A stretch of 64,000 bases of DNA. Origin: Lutibacter sp. (GTDB lineage Bacteria > Bacteroidota > Bacteroidia > Flavobacteriales > Flavobacteriaceae). Below are positions 51,699-60,564 of this stretch, piece after piece. The notes below the pieces were generated by a model. It ran no database searches and was not told the DNA's origin. It worked only from the letters and a program-made list of their open reading frames with translations. The translations under genes and the position numbers were made by a program. The first letter of the stretch is position 1, and each line of letters opens with the position of its first letter. The DNA lies in the NCBI RefSeq assembly GCF_016342705.1, contig NZ_JAEINV010000002.1, positions 62,001 to 126,000 on the forward strand, read 5' to 3'.

Positions 51699-54600
51699 TT
51701 ACAAATGTTTTTGAAGCAATATTTTAATTTTTGCTTTTAATTCATCATTATCAATTGGTTTGGTCACATATTCATCAAACCCAACCGCTATTATTTTTTC
51801 TTTATCACTTTTCATGGCTCTTGCCGTTAACGCAATTATTGGAATAAATTTGGTTTCACTATTATTTCTTAGTGCTTCAATCACTTCATAACCACTCTTT
51901 TTAGGTAAGGAAATATCTAGTAAAATTAAATCTGGCAATTCATCAATAGCCATTGTAATACCTTCTTCACCATCCACTGCTTCCGTTAACATATATTCCT
52001 TCCCTAACACAGCTTTTACAGTAAGACGATTATCTGGATTGTCTTCTACAACCAATATTTTAGGTATTTGATGATCTGAAGGAGTTTTTCTTACTATGAG
52101 TTCATTGCTTTTTTCTTCCGTTTTTATAGGAATTTCAGGACCGCTTGTTATGGGATTTGATTTCATTCTTAGCATTGTTTTAACTTCATTTAAAAGTCCT
52201 TTGCTATCAATATCTCCTTTTTGAATAAGTTGGTACACGTTATTATTTGATAATTGTGCCAATTCATTTTTTGTAACATTTTTAGCCGTTAAAATTAAAA
52301 CTGGCAATTGTTTTGTAGCGGTTGTACTTCGTAAGTTTTCTAGTAACTCAAAACCATCCATTCCAGGCATCATTAAATCTAGAATGATTGCATCTGGTAT
52401 TGTTTTGGCTGTATAAGACAATGCCTGCATTCCATTATTTGCAACAGCTACTTCAATTCCTTCTTTTTCGAGAATTTTTTTAACTTGTAGTATCACCACC
52501 TCATTATCTTCAACCATCAAAATTCTTTTTACAGATTTTGAGGTTTCAATAGGTAAAATTGGGTGTTCAACAGTTTTTAGTTGCTCTAAAATTCTGTTTA
52601 TTTCTTGGTAAACAGTAGAAGGTTCTATCATACTTTTATTAAGTACGGATGATACCCTTCCCGAAAGTTGTTCTTTCTCTTTTCTGGTTAAATCTTTTGC
52701 AGTGACTACAATAACCGGTAAATCTTGTGTTTTTTCATTTTTACGTATTTCATTCAACACTTCAAAACCATCCATTCCTGGCATCATTAAATCAAGAATT
52801 AAAATATCAGGTTTGTTAGTTTCTAAAAGTGCTAAGCATTGATTTCCGTTTTCAGCCTGAATATCTTCTATATTTTCATTTTGTAAAATAGCATGCAAAT
52901 GATTTCTATCTATGGAATTGTCATCAACAATTAATAGCTGTTTTGGTTTTGGGTTTAATTTTTTGATTTCCCGAATTAATTCTTTTCTATTCACAGGTTT
53001 AGAAACATACCCTATAGCTCCCAAAGCAAAACTGGTTTGTTTATCATCAGAAACTGAAATTATAATTACTGGAATATTGGCTGTTTCTGGATTTTTTTTC
53101 AAATTTTGCAACACTTCAAAGCCATCCATTTCAGGCATCATAAGATCTAGCGTTATTGCAAATGGTTGTAACTTAACAGCTAACTTTAAAGCTTCTTTTG
53201 GAGATGTAGTTCCAATGGTGTCATAGCCATTTTCTTCTAAACTATGCGAAATTTGTTGAACAATTTTAATATCATCATCTACCACCAAAATTGTTTTTTT
53301 AAGATGGTTACTTCCTTTAAAAGGTACAAAGTTCAATTCATCTTCATCAAGTACCCCTTCCCATTCTATAGGCAATGTAATTGTAAAAACAGAACCTTGT
53401 CCTTTGCTACTTTCTACAGCAATGGTTCCAAATAACGCTTCTGTCATTTTTTTTGCAATAGCTAATCCTAACCCAGTTCCTTCATAAGGCCTAGAGGTAG
53501 AGCCATCTGCTTGCTTAAACTCATTAAAAATATATGGAAGTTCTTTTTCAGAAATTCCAATTCCGGTATCTTTTATTTTAATTTGTAAACATGTATCTTG
53601 TGAATGAATACTTACGCGAACACTTCCTTTCTCCGTAAATTTTACAGCATTTCCAATAATATTTGATAACACTTGCTGCAACCTGTTTTCATCCGTTTCA
53701 ATTTGAATATTTGTTGGTGGCGCTTCATAAACCAACTTAATGTTTTTTTGATTGGCCAATGGGGCTATATTTTCAACAATTTCACTTACTAAACTAGATA
53801 ACGAAAATGCAGCAGGGTACATTTCCATTTTGCCCGCTTCAATTTTTGATAAATCTAAAATATCATTAATTAACGACAATAAACGTTTTCCGTTGCGTTC
53901 TACTACTTCTAAATATTCATTTTCATCATCAGAAAGTTTGTCTTTGGCTTGTAATCTTAACACCTGAGAAAGCGCATTAATAGAGTTTAAAGGCGTGCGC
54001 AGCTCGTGACTCATATTTGATAAAAATTCACTTTTAAGCTGATTTGCTTCTTCCACTTGAATGCGTTGCATTTCCAATTCTTGGTTTTGCATTTGCATTT
54101 CATCTGCTTGCGATTGAAGCTCTTCACTTTGCTCTTGTAATTCTTCCGTTTGCATTTCCAATTTTTGATTGGAAATTAATAGGGTATTTGCTAAAGTTTC
54201 TGTCTTTTCACTGGCTAATAAATTGGCATAAGAACTGTTTAAGGTAATTTGAGATAGTTTTAAAATCTCCAATGATTCTATAGAAAATTGATTTAAATGT
54301 GCCAATGAAATTAGGGCAACAACCACATTATTATGTATTATTGGAATTGTAATAAGTTCCTTAGGTGTAATTTCACCAACACTTGTTTTATATTGAAAAC
54401 TTGAGTTTTTAGGTAATTCTTTTAAATATTCAATTTTTTTTGAATTAATTGCTTTTCCAAATTCTCCTTCTGGAAAATCAGCTTTAAAAGATGGCATCAT
54501 ATTTTTGTGCGCTCCAACAGAATCAAAATGCTGATACTCGGCTTCCATCTCATTTAACACGTAAAATGCGCCCATGCAAGCACCTGTATTATTAATCAAC

Positions 54601-55811
54601 TGATTTAAAATGGCCGTAACATAGTTTTGTTGCGTTTTATGACCAATCATATGTTCCGCTAACAATGAAAGACCTCCTTGAATGGTTGACTCTGATGCAA
54701 TTTTTTTAACCATTTCATTAACAGATTTCCCTAATTCGCCTATTTCGTTTCTTGAAATAATAGTGCTATAAGCAGTGTAATCTCCTTGCGCTATTTTTTT
54801 ACTTACGGCATTTAATTCCGTAATTGGTTTAGAAATAGTTTTACTAATAAAAAAAACCAATACTGAAACAACAATAACCGTTAAAGCTAGTAGCAAAATT
54901 AACATTTTACTTAGCGCATCAATTGGTTCATTTAATTCATCCCAATCTTGTTTACATATAAATCCCCATTTTATTTCGGGAATGTATGTGTATGCAGCCA
55001 AAACTTCTACGCCGCGGTAATCTTTACTTCTAATAATTCCTGTTTTTCCTGTTGCAGCATTTACAGCAGGCATTGCATTAATTTTTAACTTTAATACAGC
55101 ATCTTCCTTCCAGCGAAGTTCATTTAATGGCATTAAATTTGAGTTCACAATAAAAGTTTCTCCTGTTTCTCCCAACCCTGTTCTGTTTAAAAGAATTGAA
55201 TACAATGAATTGTCAAGATCAATTCTAGTAACCAAAACTCCTACTATTTCTTTATCATTTCCTGTCCCTCTATGAATGGGTTCAGAAAAAGCCATTGTAT
55301 TTTTTTTGAGGTCTGAAGAATAATAAATATCCTTAATATAAAAACGGTTGCTTTTAATAGCCTCTACAAAGTAAGGATCTGTTGACCTATCACGCCCTTC
55401 TAACTCCTGATTTGTTGATATTTCAATGAGGCCCGTTTTTACATTGATTATAAAAATTTCATCATATGAATCATAATTTATCAAAGTTCTTTTTAACAAG
55501 GTTTTAATTTCATTTTTTAAAAGCTGATTACTCTCAAAGGAATTAGATGTCTTAAATAATCCTTCAGAGGTCTTTTCTTCAATACTTTGTAAAGTAACTT
55601 GAAAATCACCGTTTCGTTCTTTTATCCATTGCTGAAGTTGATTAACTTTCATTTCTCGTGCAATTTCTAGCTTTCTGTATGTTTTTTCTTCAATAACCTT
55701 AGTGCTATTTCTGTAGGTAATAAACATTCCTATTAATAACGGCAAAATAGCCAATGTTAAAAACCAAAAGGCAAGATTTGTGCGAATTTTTGAAAATAAA
55801 TGCTTCGTCAT
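51699..55811 (-). CDS. Membrane hybrid histidine kinase with four receiver domains
   Basis: This 1370-residue kinase has a first membrane helix (FWFLTLAILPLLIGMFIT), a dCACHE-type extracellular sensor, a second helix (ILLLALTVIVVSVLVFFI), HAMP, GAF, a Gln/Glu coiled coil (LQEQSEELQSQ), HisKA (SNMSHELRTPLNS) and HATPase (DTGIGISEKELPYIF, EGTGLGLAIA). Four receivers follow, each with a conserved Asp (LDLMMPEMDG, LDLMMPGMDG twice, LDISLPKKSG). No DNA-binding or output domain is attached. It stands downstream of a CheR gene. Confidence 0.93.
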   Translation of the reverse strand: MTKHLFSKIRTNLAFWFLTLAILPLLIGMFITYRNSTKVIEEKTYRKLEIAREMKVNQLQQWIKERNGDFQVTLQSIEEKTSEGLFKTSNSFESNQLLKNEIKTLLKRTLINYDSYDEIFIINVKTGLIEISTNQELEGRDRSTDPYFVEAIKSNRFYIKDIYYSSDLKKNTMAFSEPIHRGTGNDKEIVGVLVTRIDLDNSLYSILLNRTGLGETGETFIVNSNLMPLNELRWKEDAVLKLKINAMPAVNAATGKTGIIRSKDYRGVEVLAAYTYIPEIKWGFICKQDWDELNEPIDALSKMLILLLALTVIVVSVLVFFISKTISKPITELNAVSKKIAQGDYTAYSTIISRNEIGELGKSVNEMVKKIASESTIQGGLSLLAEHMIGHKTQQNYVTAILNQLINNTGACMGAFYVLNEMEAEYQHFDSVGAHKNMMPSFKADFPEGEFGKAINSKKIEYLKELPKNSSFQYKTSVGEITPKELITIPIIHNNVVVALISLAHLNQFSIESLEILKLSQITLNSSYANLLASEKTETLANTLLISNQKLEMQTEELQEQSEELQSQADEMQMQNQELEMQRIQVEEANQLKSEFLSNMSHELRTPLNSINALSQVLRLQAKDKLSDDENEYLEVVERNGKRLLSLINDILDLSKIEAGKMEMYPAAFSLSSLVSEIVENIAPLANQKNIKLVYEAPPTNIQIETDENRLQQVLSNIIGNAVKFTEKGSVRVSIHSQDTCLQIKIKDTGIGISEKELPYIFNEFKQADGSTSRPYEGTGLGLAIAKKMTEALFGTIAVESSKGQGSVFTITLPIEWEGVLDEDELNFVPFKGSNHLKKTILVVDDDIKIVQQISHSLEENGYDTIGTTSPKEALKLAVKLQPFAITLDLMMPEMDGFEVLQNLKKNPETANIPVIIISVSDDKQTSFALGAIGYVSKPVNRKELIREIKKLNPKPKQLLIVDDNSIDRNHLHAILQNENIEDIQAENGNQCLALLETNKPDILILDLMMPGMDGFEVLNEIRKNEKTQDLPVIVVTAKDLTRKEKEQLSGRVSSVLNKSMIEPSTVYQEINRILEQLKTVEHPILPIETSKSVKRILMVEDNEVVILQVKKILEKEGIEVAVANNGMQALSYTAKTIPDAIILDLMMPGMDGFELLENLRSTTATKQLPVLILTAKNVTKNELAQLSNNNVYQLIQKGDIDSKGLLNEVKTMLRMKSNPITSGPEIPIKTEEKSNELIVRKTPSDHQIPKILVVEDNPDNRLTVKAVLGKEYMLTEAVDGEEGITMAIDELPDLILLDISLPKKSGYEVIEALRNNSETKFIPIIALTARAMKSDKEKIIAVGFDEYVTKPIDNDELKAKIKILLQKHL

Positions 55812-55816
55812 ATTGT

Positions 55817-56170
55817 TTACTTCTTTTTAAAGGTGAATTCTAAATTCAAGCATAAATACTTTAAAAGATTACTGAAATATAACCTCATTACAATAGTATT
55901 CCATTGGTTAAACATAACTAACTCTTCTTTTGCCAAAATAAAATTGTTATTTTTAGGGTGAATTTTAATAGTTTTAAATATTGCATTTTTTTCAACAATT
56001 CTAAATGTATGGTAGTTTCTCCAAGAATTGAATTTGTTTTTTGTAGTCTTTAGTTGAGTTTTAATTTGCTTAAAACAAAAAAAAGACATCGTTATTATAA
56101 ATAACAGTATCCTTTGTATACTTGAAAGTATTAAACCATTTATATATTGGAAAATACCCATTTCTATCAA
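55817..56170 (-). CDS. Possible small protein between cheR and the kinase
   Basis: An open frame of 117 codons fills the space between the CheR gene and the 1370-residue kinase, ending 5 bases before the kinase start. It has a hydrophobic N-terminal segment (GLILSSIQRILLFIITMSFFCF) but an odd, basic composition after it. No family is recognised. It may be real, or the interval may be a leader with a chance frame. Confidence 0.3.
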   Translation of the reverse strand: MIEMGIFQYINGLILSSIQRILLFIITMSFFCFKQIKTQLKTTKNKFNSWRNYHTFRIVEKNAIFKTIKIHPKNNNFILAKEELVMFNQWNTIVMRLYFSNLLKYLCLNLEFTFKKK

Positions 56171-56202
56171 TGTTAATTAATTAAAAATGTAAACGAATAA
56201 AG

Positions 56203-57036
56203 TTATTGAATTTTTTTGAATATTTTACAGTTGTTGCTAATATTTTTAAATTTATTTACATAATGGTTAATTGGTGTTTCTGCCTCCCCCAGCATTAGTA
56301 TTCCATTGGTTTTTAATGATTTATAAAGTTTTGAGAAAATATGTGTTTGATGCTCTAACTTAAAATAAATTAGAACATTTCTGCAAAGTATTAAATCAAA
56401 ATCGCCGAATACACTTTCACTTGGTGCATAACTATGTGAATCTAATAAATCATATACTGAAAATTGCACCATTTTTTTTATTTCAGGAACAATAAAATGT
56501 TTGCCGTCCTTTTCTGTGAAGTATTTTTTAAACAGCCCAACTTTTACATTATACATACTTTCATTAGCATACGCTCCCAAACCTGCAATTCTAACTGCTT
56601 CTTTATCAACATCTGTTGCAAAAATTTGAATGTTTATAGCTGTTTTTTCTTTTAACTTTAATTCATTTAACAGCATTGCTAGCGAATACGCTTCTTCACC
56701 ATAAGAGCAACCCGCAGACCAAACTCTTAGCGATTTATCCTCCTTTTGTTGCTTTTCAAAAATAATTTTTTCTAGTATTTCTTTGGAAAGTATTTCAAAA
56801 CATAAAGAATCTCTAAAAAACTCACTTACATGAATCCTAAAATTATCAATTAATAAGGCAGGTTCATCCAAATTATTTTGAAGATAAAACAAATAATTTT
56901 CCAGAGTTTTAATTCCGGTTTTCATCATCCTATTTTCAATTCTCCGTTCCAACATTCCAACTTGGTAAGCCCCAAAATCAAATAATTTTTCCTTTTTTAG
57001 ATATTCTAAAATGGGTACGTATTTATTTTTCATCAT
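56203..57036 (-). CDS. cheR: CheR-type methyltransferase
   Basis: This 277-residue protein has an N-terminal helical domain (residues 1-75) and a SAM-binding domain: LRVWSAGCSYGEEAYSLAM (about 103-121), FATDVDKEAV, and FDLILCRNVLIYF. These are the CheR motifs for chemoreceptor glutamate methylation. No CheB methylesterase or receptor gene is nearby; instead two hybrid kinases follow on the same strand. In Flavobacteriia, such stand-alone CheR genes go with non-chemotactic signalling. The target is unknown. Confidence 0.9.
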   Translation of the reverse strand: MMKNKYVPILEYLKKEKLFDFGAYQVGMLERRIENRMMKTGIKTLENYLFYLQNNLDEPALLIDNFRIHVSEFFRDSLCFEILSKEILEKIIFEKQQKEDKSLRVWSAGCSYGEEAYSLAMLLNELKLKEKTAINIQIFATDVDKEAVRIAGLGAYANESMYNVKVGLFKKYFTEKDGKHFIVPEIKKMVQFSVYDLLDSHSYAPSESVFGDFDLILCRNVLIYFKLEHQTHIFSKLYKSLKTNGILMLGEAETPINHYVNKFKNISNNCKIFKKIQ

Positions 57037-57342
57037 TATACCAATATATTAGTCCTTCCGTTGCCCATAATTAGGCCTTTCGAAAATACACATTATTATT
57101 CTATTTTTAATCATATGAAATTTAATAAATTACACCCGTTATTTGTTCCTCAACAATTCAATTATAAAATAACTTACATAAATACTCTCATTATTTTTAA
57201 GGCTATTTTTCAAAAATAAATATACCATAAGAGGGTTCCACGGATAAGATGTTAGTATTGCTTAACTCTTTAAAATTAACTTGTGTAGTAACTGGTTTAT
57301 TTTCCTTATGAGTTTATTTGTTTTAATAGTAGGATAACTGCA

Positions 57343-57403
57343 AAACATCTAGATGTTTACATCATAACATCTAGATATTATAGGGAAAACATCTAGATGT
57401 TTT
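57343..57403. repeat. Three tandem palindromes, aacatctagatgtt
   Basis: Palindromes at 57343-57358, 57365-57380 (one arm altered) and 57386-57403. Centres are about 22 bases apart, two turns of DNA. This suits a dimeric or multimeric regulator. They lie about 470-530 bases from the LruC gene. Confidence 0.7.
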
Positions 57404-57580
57404 ACTTCAACTGCTTAGCTACCAATATTAAACTCCTCATTAAATTAACACATTTACTTAACTAAATTATAAAACAATCCTAGTAATGCAGTTGTTTTAA
57501 TAGTTGAATGGTATATGCTTACAAAAAAGTTAATTAAAAAGAGATTTCGAACAAAACTTTACATACGAAGAAAACAAAAA

Positions 57581-57608
57581 AAAGCCTTTACATTGCTGTA
57601 AAGGCTTT
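57581..57608. terminator. Perfect hairpin in the cheR-LruC intergenic region
   Basis: AAAGCCTTTACa, ttgc, TGTAAAGGCTTT with A/T runs on both sides. It may terminate an RNA from the tRNA-like segment, or be part of the intergenic repeat. Confidence 0.5.
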
Positions 57609-57869
57609 AACAAAAGTAGCTCCCCCTATTACTCGAAGTTGCAACCAAGCTTTCGTATTTTTACGATTTAAGGAGGTTCTAAATATCTTTAAATCAAAAT
57701 TAAATTGTTAAAATCAGCACATTATTTACTGAGAATATATAGTGATAATGTCGTTTTTTCATAATTCTAAGGTATTTGTTTTTATTTAAACAGTCTTAAA
57801 ATAATGTCCGAGTAACTGTAGTAACTTCAAATTAAAATTTGTAGTTTTATGGGACACTAATGTCTAAAA

Positions 57870-59873
57870 ATGAAAAAATTAATTCAAATTGGATTTGTTT
57901 TAACAACAATATTGCTTTTCACACAATGTTTTAAGGATCCTCTGCCAGATCCAACTAATGATTCAATGAATCCCATCGATCAGATTCAGTTTCCCGATCA
58001 GTTTGATTTTTCAACAACTCAAATTGTTGATATAAATCTTTCAGCACCAGATGTATTTATTGGATCAATATTCGAGATCAGTTATATGAATAAGGATAAG
58101 TCAAGCGTATTTATATCTCGTGGAACTTTTGATGAAAATAGCAAATACCAGATGAAGGTAACTGTTTCTAAATTAATTGACACGCTCTATGTTAATTCCA
58201 AATCATTTGGACTGGAAAAACAGGTAGCCTTGCCGATAACACAAAATAAAGTCACCTACAATTACAACACTAATTACAATGCGGAGCGCGAAACCGATTT
58301 TATTTATGGAAAAAAATTGGCAAAGGTTGATGCTATTTCCTATGCGCCACGCGAAACCGATTTTATTTATGGATTAAAATCGGCAAAGGTTGATGCTTTT
58401 TCCTATATGGGTGCATATACTGCAAACGGCTATCCAAGTTACCTGTTTCAGGTGAATGATCATTCGTGGGAGTCACTATTAAGTAATTTGAATCAGACGC
58501 TTCCTGAAGGAGTCTCAGTTCCTTTAACCAAACCATCATTTCTGGAAAGTGGAAAACAATCGAATTTGGTACTGAAAGAGAATACAAAAGTATATGTCAC
58601 TTTTGCAGGTGAAGGAACCAATCTTCAAAGTGCGCTTGGATATTTCATCTATGATGGTTCTAAACCCATCAACTTACAGCATAAAATCATTTTTCCCAAT
58701 GCTTCTACACCTGGCAGTGGAGGTTCATTGCATAGCGGGGACAAGGTATTGCTTGGTGAATTTCCTGCAAATACAGTTATCGGTTGGTTTCTTGTACCCA
58801 ATGGCTGGGATAAGAGTATCAAAAAAGTGACTGACACCCAAGGGGTGTATTATTCTGTTCCGAACTTTAACAGCGAATCGAATCCAGAATTAAATCAGCA
58901 TATGATCATGTTGAAAGATATTCAAAACGAAGTAATTGTACTGGGATTTGAAGATTCTCTAAGAAGTTTACCAACCTGTGACAATGATTTTAACGATGTA
59001 GTGTTCTACATTACCCTTGACCGACTTGCTGCTGCCGACCTATCAAATGTTAGCAATACAATTTCCCCGGTTGATACCGATGGTGACGGAATAATTGATA
59101 GTATAGATGAATATCCGCTAGACCCCAATAAAGCATTCAACAATGGTGGAGGAGCTGGATCATCAGGATCACTGGCTTTTGAAGATCTTTGGCCGAACAA
59201 AGGTGATTACGACTTTAACGATCTGGTATTAGACTACCAATTCAGTAATGACACTGATGCAAACAACCAGGTAAAAACACTCAACATCGGTCTGACAATA
59301 AGACATATAGGTGGTTCGTTCAGAAATGGATTTGGCATTGAATTACCAGTATCTGCTGCCTCAGTTGAGAGCGTAAATGGGGCAAAATACACCAAGACAT
59401 ATCTAAATATTGCTCCAAATGGTGTCGAAAGCGGAATGAGCAATGCCATTATTTTCCCATTTGATGACGGATGGGGAGTAGTAGGAGAAACGTTAAATAT
59501 TTCAGTTACTTTTATCGAAGCGGTGGATCCTTTAACTCTTGGCAGTTATCCATACAATCCATTCCTTGTTGTAAACGGGATAAGAGGAAAAGAAATTCAC
59601 CTTCCTGATTTTCCACCTACAGCAGGTTCTAATCATACGTATTTCGGGCAAGGAGCTGATTATTCCAGACCTTCGATTGGATTATATTATCGATCAGCCC
59701 AAAATCTTCCCTGGGCTATCAATATAACAAATAGTTATGCTATTCCTGCTGAAAAAAAATCTATCAATTTAGGATATTTGAAATTTGTTGATTGGGCAAA
59801 ATCGGCAGGAGAACAATTTCCTGATTGGTACCAGGACTTAACTGGATATCGTGATTATAATTTTTTGAATTAA
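57870..59873 (+). CDS. LruC-domain lipoprotein (667 aa)
   Basis: A lipobox (TQCF, Cys near residue 20) anchors this protein in the outer membrane. The C-terminal half has LruC/DUF4842 motifs: DNDFNDVVFYITLD near 370-384, DTDGDGIIDSIDEYPLDP near 402-418 (thrombospondin-type Ca-binding) and LEDLWPNKGDYDFNDLVLDYQF near 435-456. A tandem duplication of about 17 residues (RETDFIYG..LAKVDA..SY) lies at about 137-175, and the DNA repeats with few changes. Likely a surface protein; role unknown. It starts 830 bases from cheR. Confidence 0.88.
   Translation: MKKLIQIGFVLTTILLFTQCFKDPLPDPTNDSMNPIDQIQFPDQFDFSTTQIVDINLSAPDVFIGSIFEISYMNKDKSSVFISRGTFDENSKYQMKVTVSKLIDTLYVNSKSFGLEKQVALPITQNKVTYNYNTNYNAERETDFIYGKKLAKVDAISYAPRETDFIYGLKSAKVDAFSYMGAYTANGYPSYLFQVNDHSWESLLSNLNQTLPEGVSVPLTKPSFLESGKQSNLVLKENTKVYVTFAGEGTNLQSALGYFIYDGSKPINLQHKIIFPNASTPGSGGSLHSGDKVLLGEFPANTVIGWFLVPNGWDKSIKKVTDTQGVYYSVPNFNSESNPELNQHMIMLKDIQNEVIVLGFEDSLRSLPTCDNDFNDVVFYITLDRLAAADLSNVSNTISPVDTDGDGIIDSIDEYPLDPNKAFNNGGGAGSSGSLAFEDLWPNKGDYDFNDLVLDYQFSNDTDANNQVKTLNIGLTIRHIGGSFRNGFGIELPVSAASVESVNGAKYTKTYLNIAPNGVESGMSNAIIFPFDDGWGVVGETLNISVTFIEAVDPLTLGSYPYNPFLVVNGIRGKEIHLPDFPPTAGSNHTYFGQGADYSRPSIGLYYRSAQNLPWAINITNSYAIPAEKKSINLGYLKFVDWAKSAGEQFPDWYQDLTGYRDYNFLN
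58286..58410 (+). repeat. Tandem duplication inside the LruC gene
   Basis: gcgaaaccgattttatttat and tggcaaaggttgatgct recur about 60 bases later (second copy cgcgaaaccgattttattta and cggcaaaggttgatgct) and add about 20 in-frame codons. A recent duplication, as the DNA differs at few positions. Confidence 0.8.
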
Positions 59874-60564
59874 TTATTTAGCTGGTTTTACTCGGTAATA
59901 AAATTGTTTCCACTAAAGGTCGTGCATAATTCTGTCAAGATGCACCGTTTATTCTTTCTCGCCGTTGAAAGCAAATACAAGTATGGCATTTAAAGAATTT
60001 GAATCAGCAAAGAAAATGAAGTAGTTAGAATGATAAAGAAAATCAACTATTGAATCCTAAAAGTTCAACCTACAAATCATTTATCTCACTGGTGTAAATC
60101 GTCAGCAAAAAGTGGACTGATTTTAATAATTTCATAGAGAGTGTTTTCAAAAATAATTATACCTGAATCATCATCATAAAACAGAAATTTCAACCAAAAC
60201 CTTGCTCAAACCTTGCGCATAAAAAAAGGTTCCAAAACTAAATGTCTTGAAACCCTTGCTGGTGTTGCTCCCCTTCTTGACAGAAGCTGCAGCTGGAATT
60301 CACTAATTCAATACGCAATTATAAGAAAATTAATGGATTAACTTTTTTTGTTTTCTTAAAAACCACAGTTTACAATTTCTTTTTAATGTTTGTTCTTTTA
60401 ATTTGTTTTTAACTTACCGTAAAATTACTGGAGGTTAAATGAACTGATTGAATATATTTAAATTTAAATATACCCTGTTATCGTTCTTAAAAACCACAAT
60501 AAATAATTTTTAAAGTAATACTTTTTTTGCTGACGATTTACAATTTTTCTAAGTGCATTATATG
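59874..60564. other. Intergenic region with the third copy of the dispersed repeat
   Basis: No gene is visible in 690 bases between the LruC gene and the convergent CzcA gene. From 60185 to about 60340 it carries agaagct...ctggaattcactaattcaa, shared with 48293-48345, and gttgctcccctt. A short T-rich stretch follows the LruC stop. Confidence 0.5.

Larger units (their letters stand above)
57037..57869. other. Long intergenic region with palindromes and a hairpin
   Basis: No gene. It contains three aacatctagatgtt-type palindromes (57343-57403), a perfect hairpin at 57581-57608, a diverged copy of the dispersed intergenic repeat (57525-57650, with gtagctccccct as in tRNA 3' ends), and otherwise AT-rich DNA between the divergent cheR and LruC genes. 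Confidence 0.6.
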
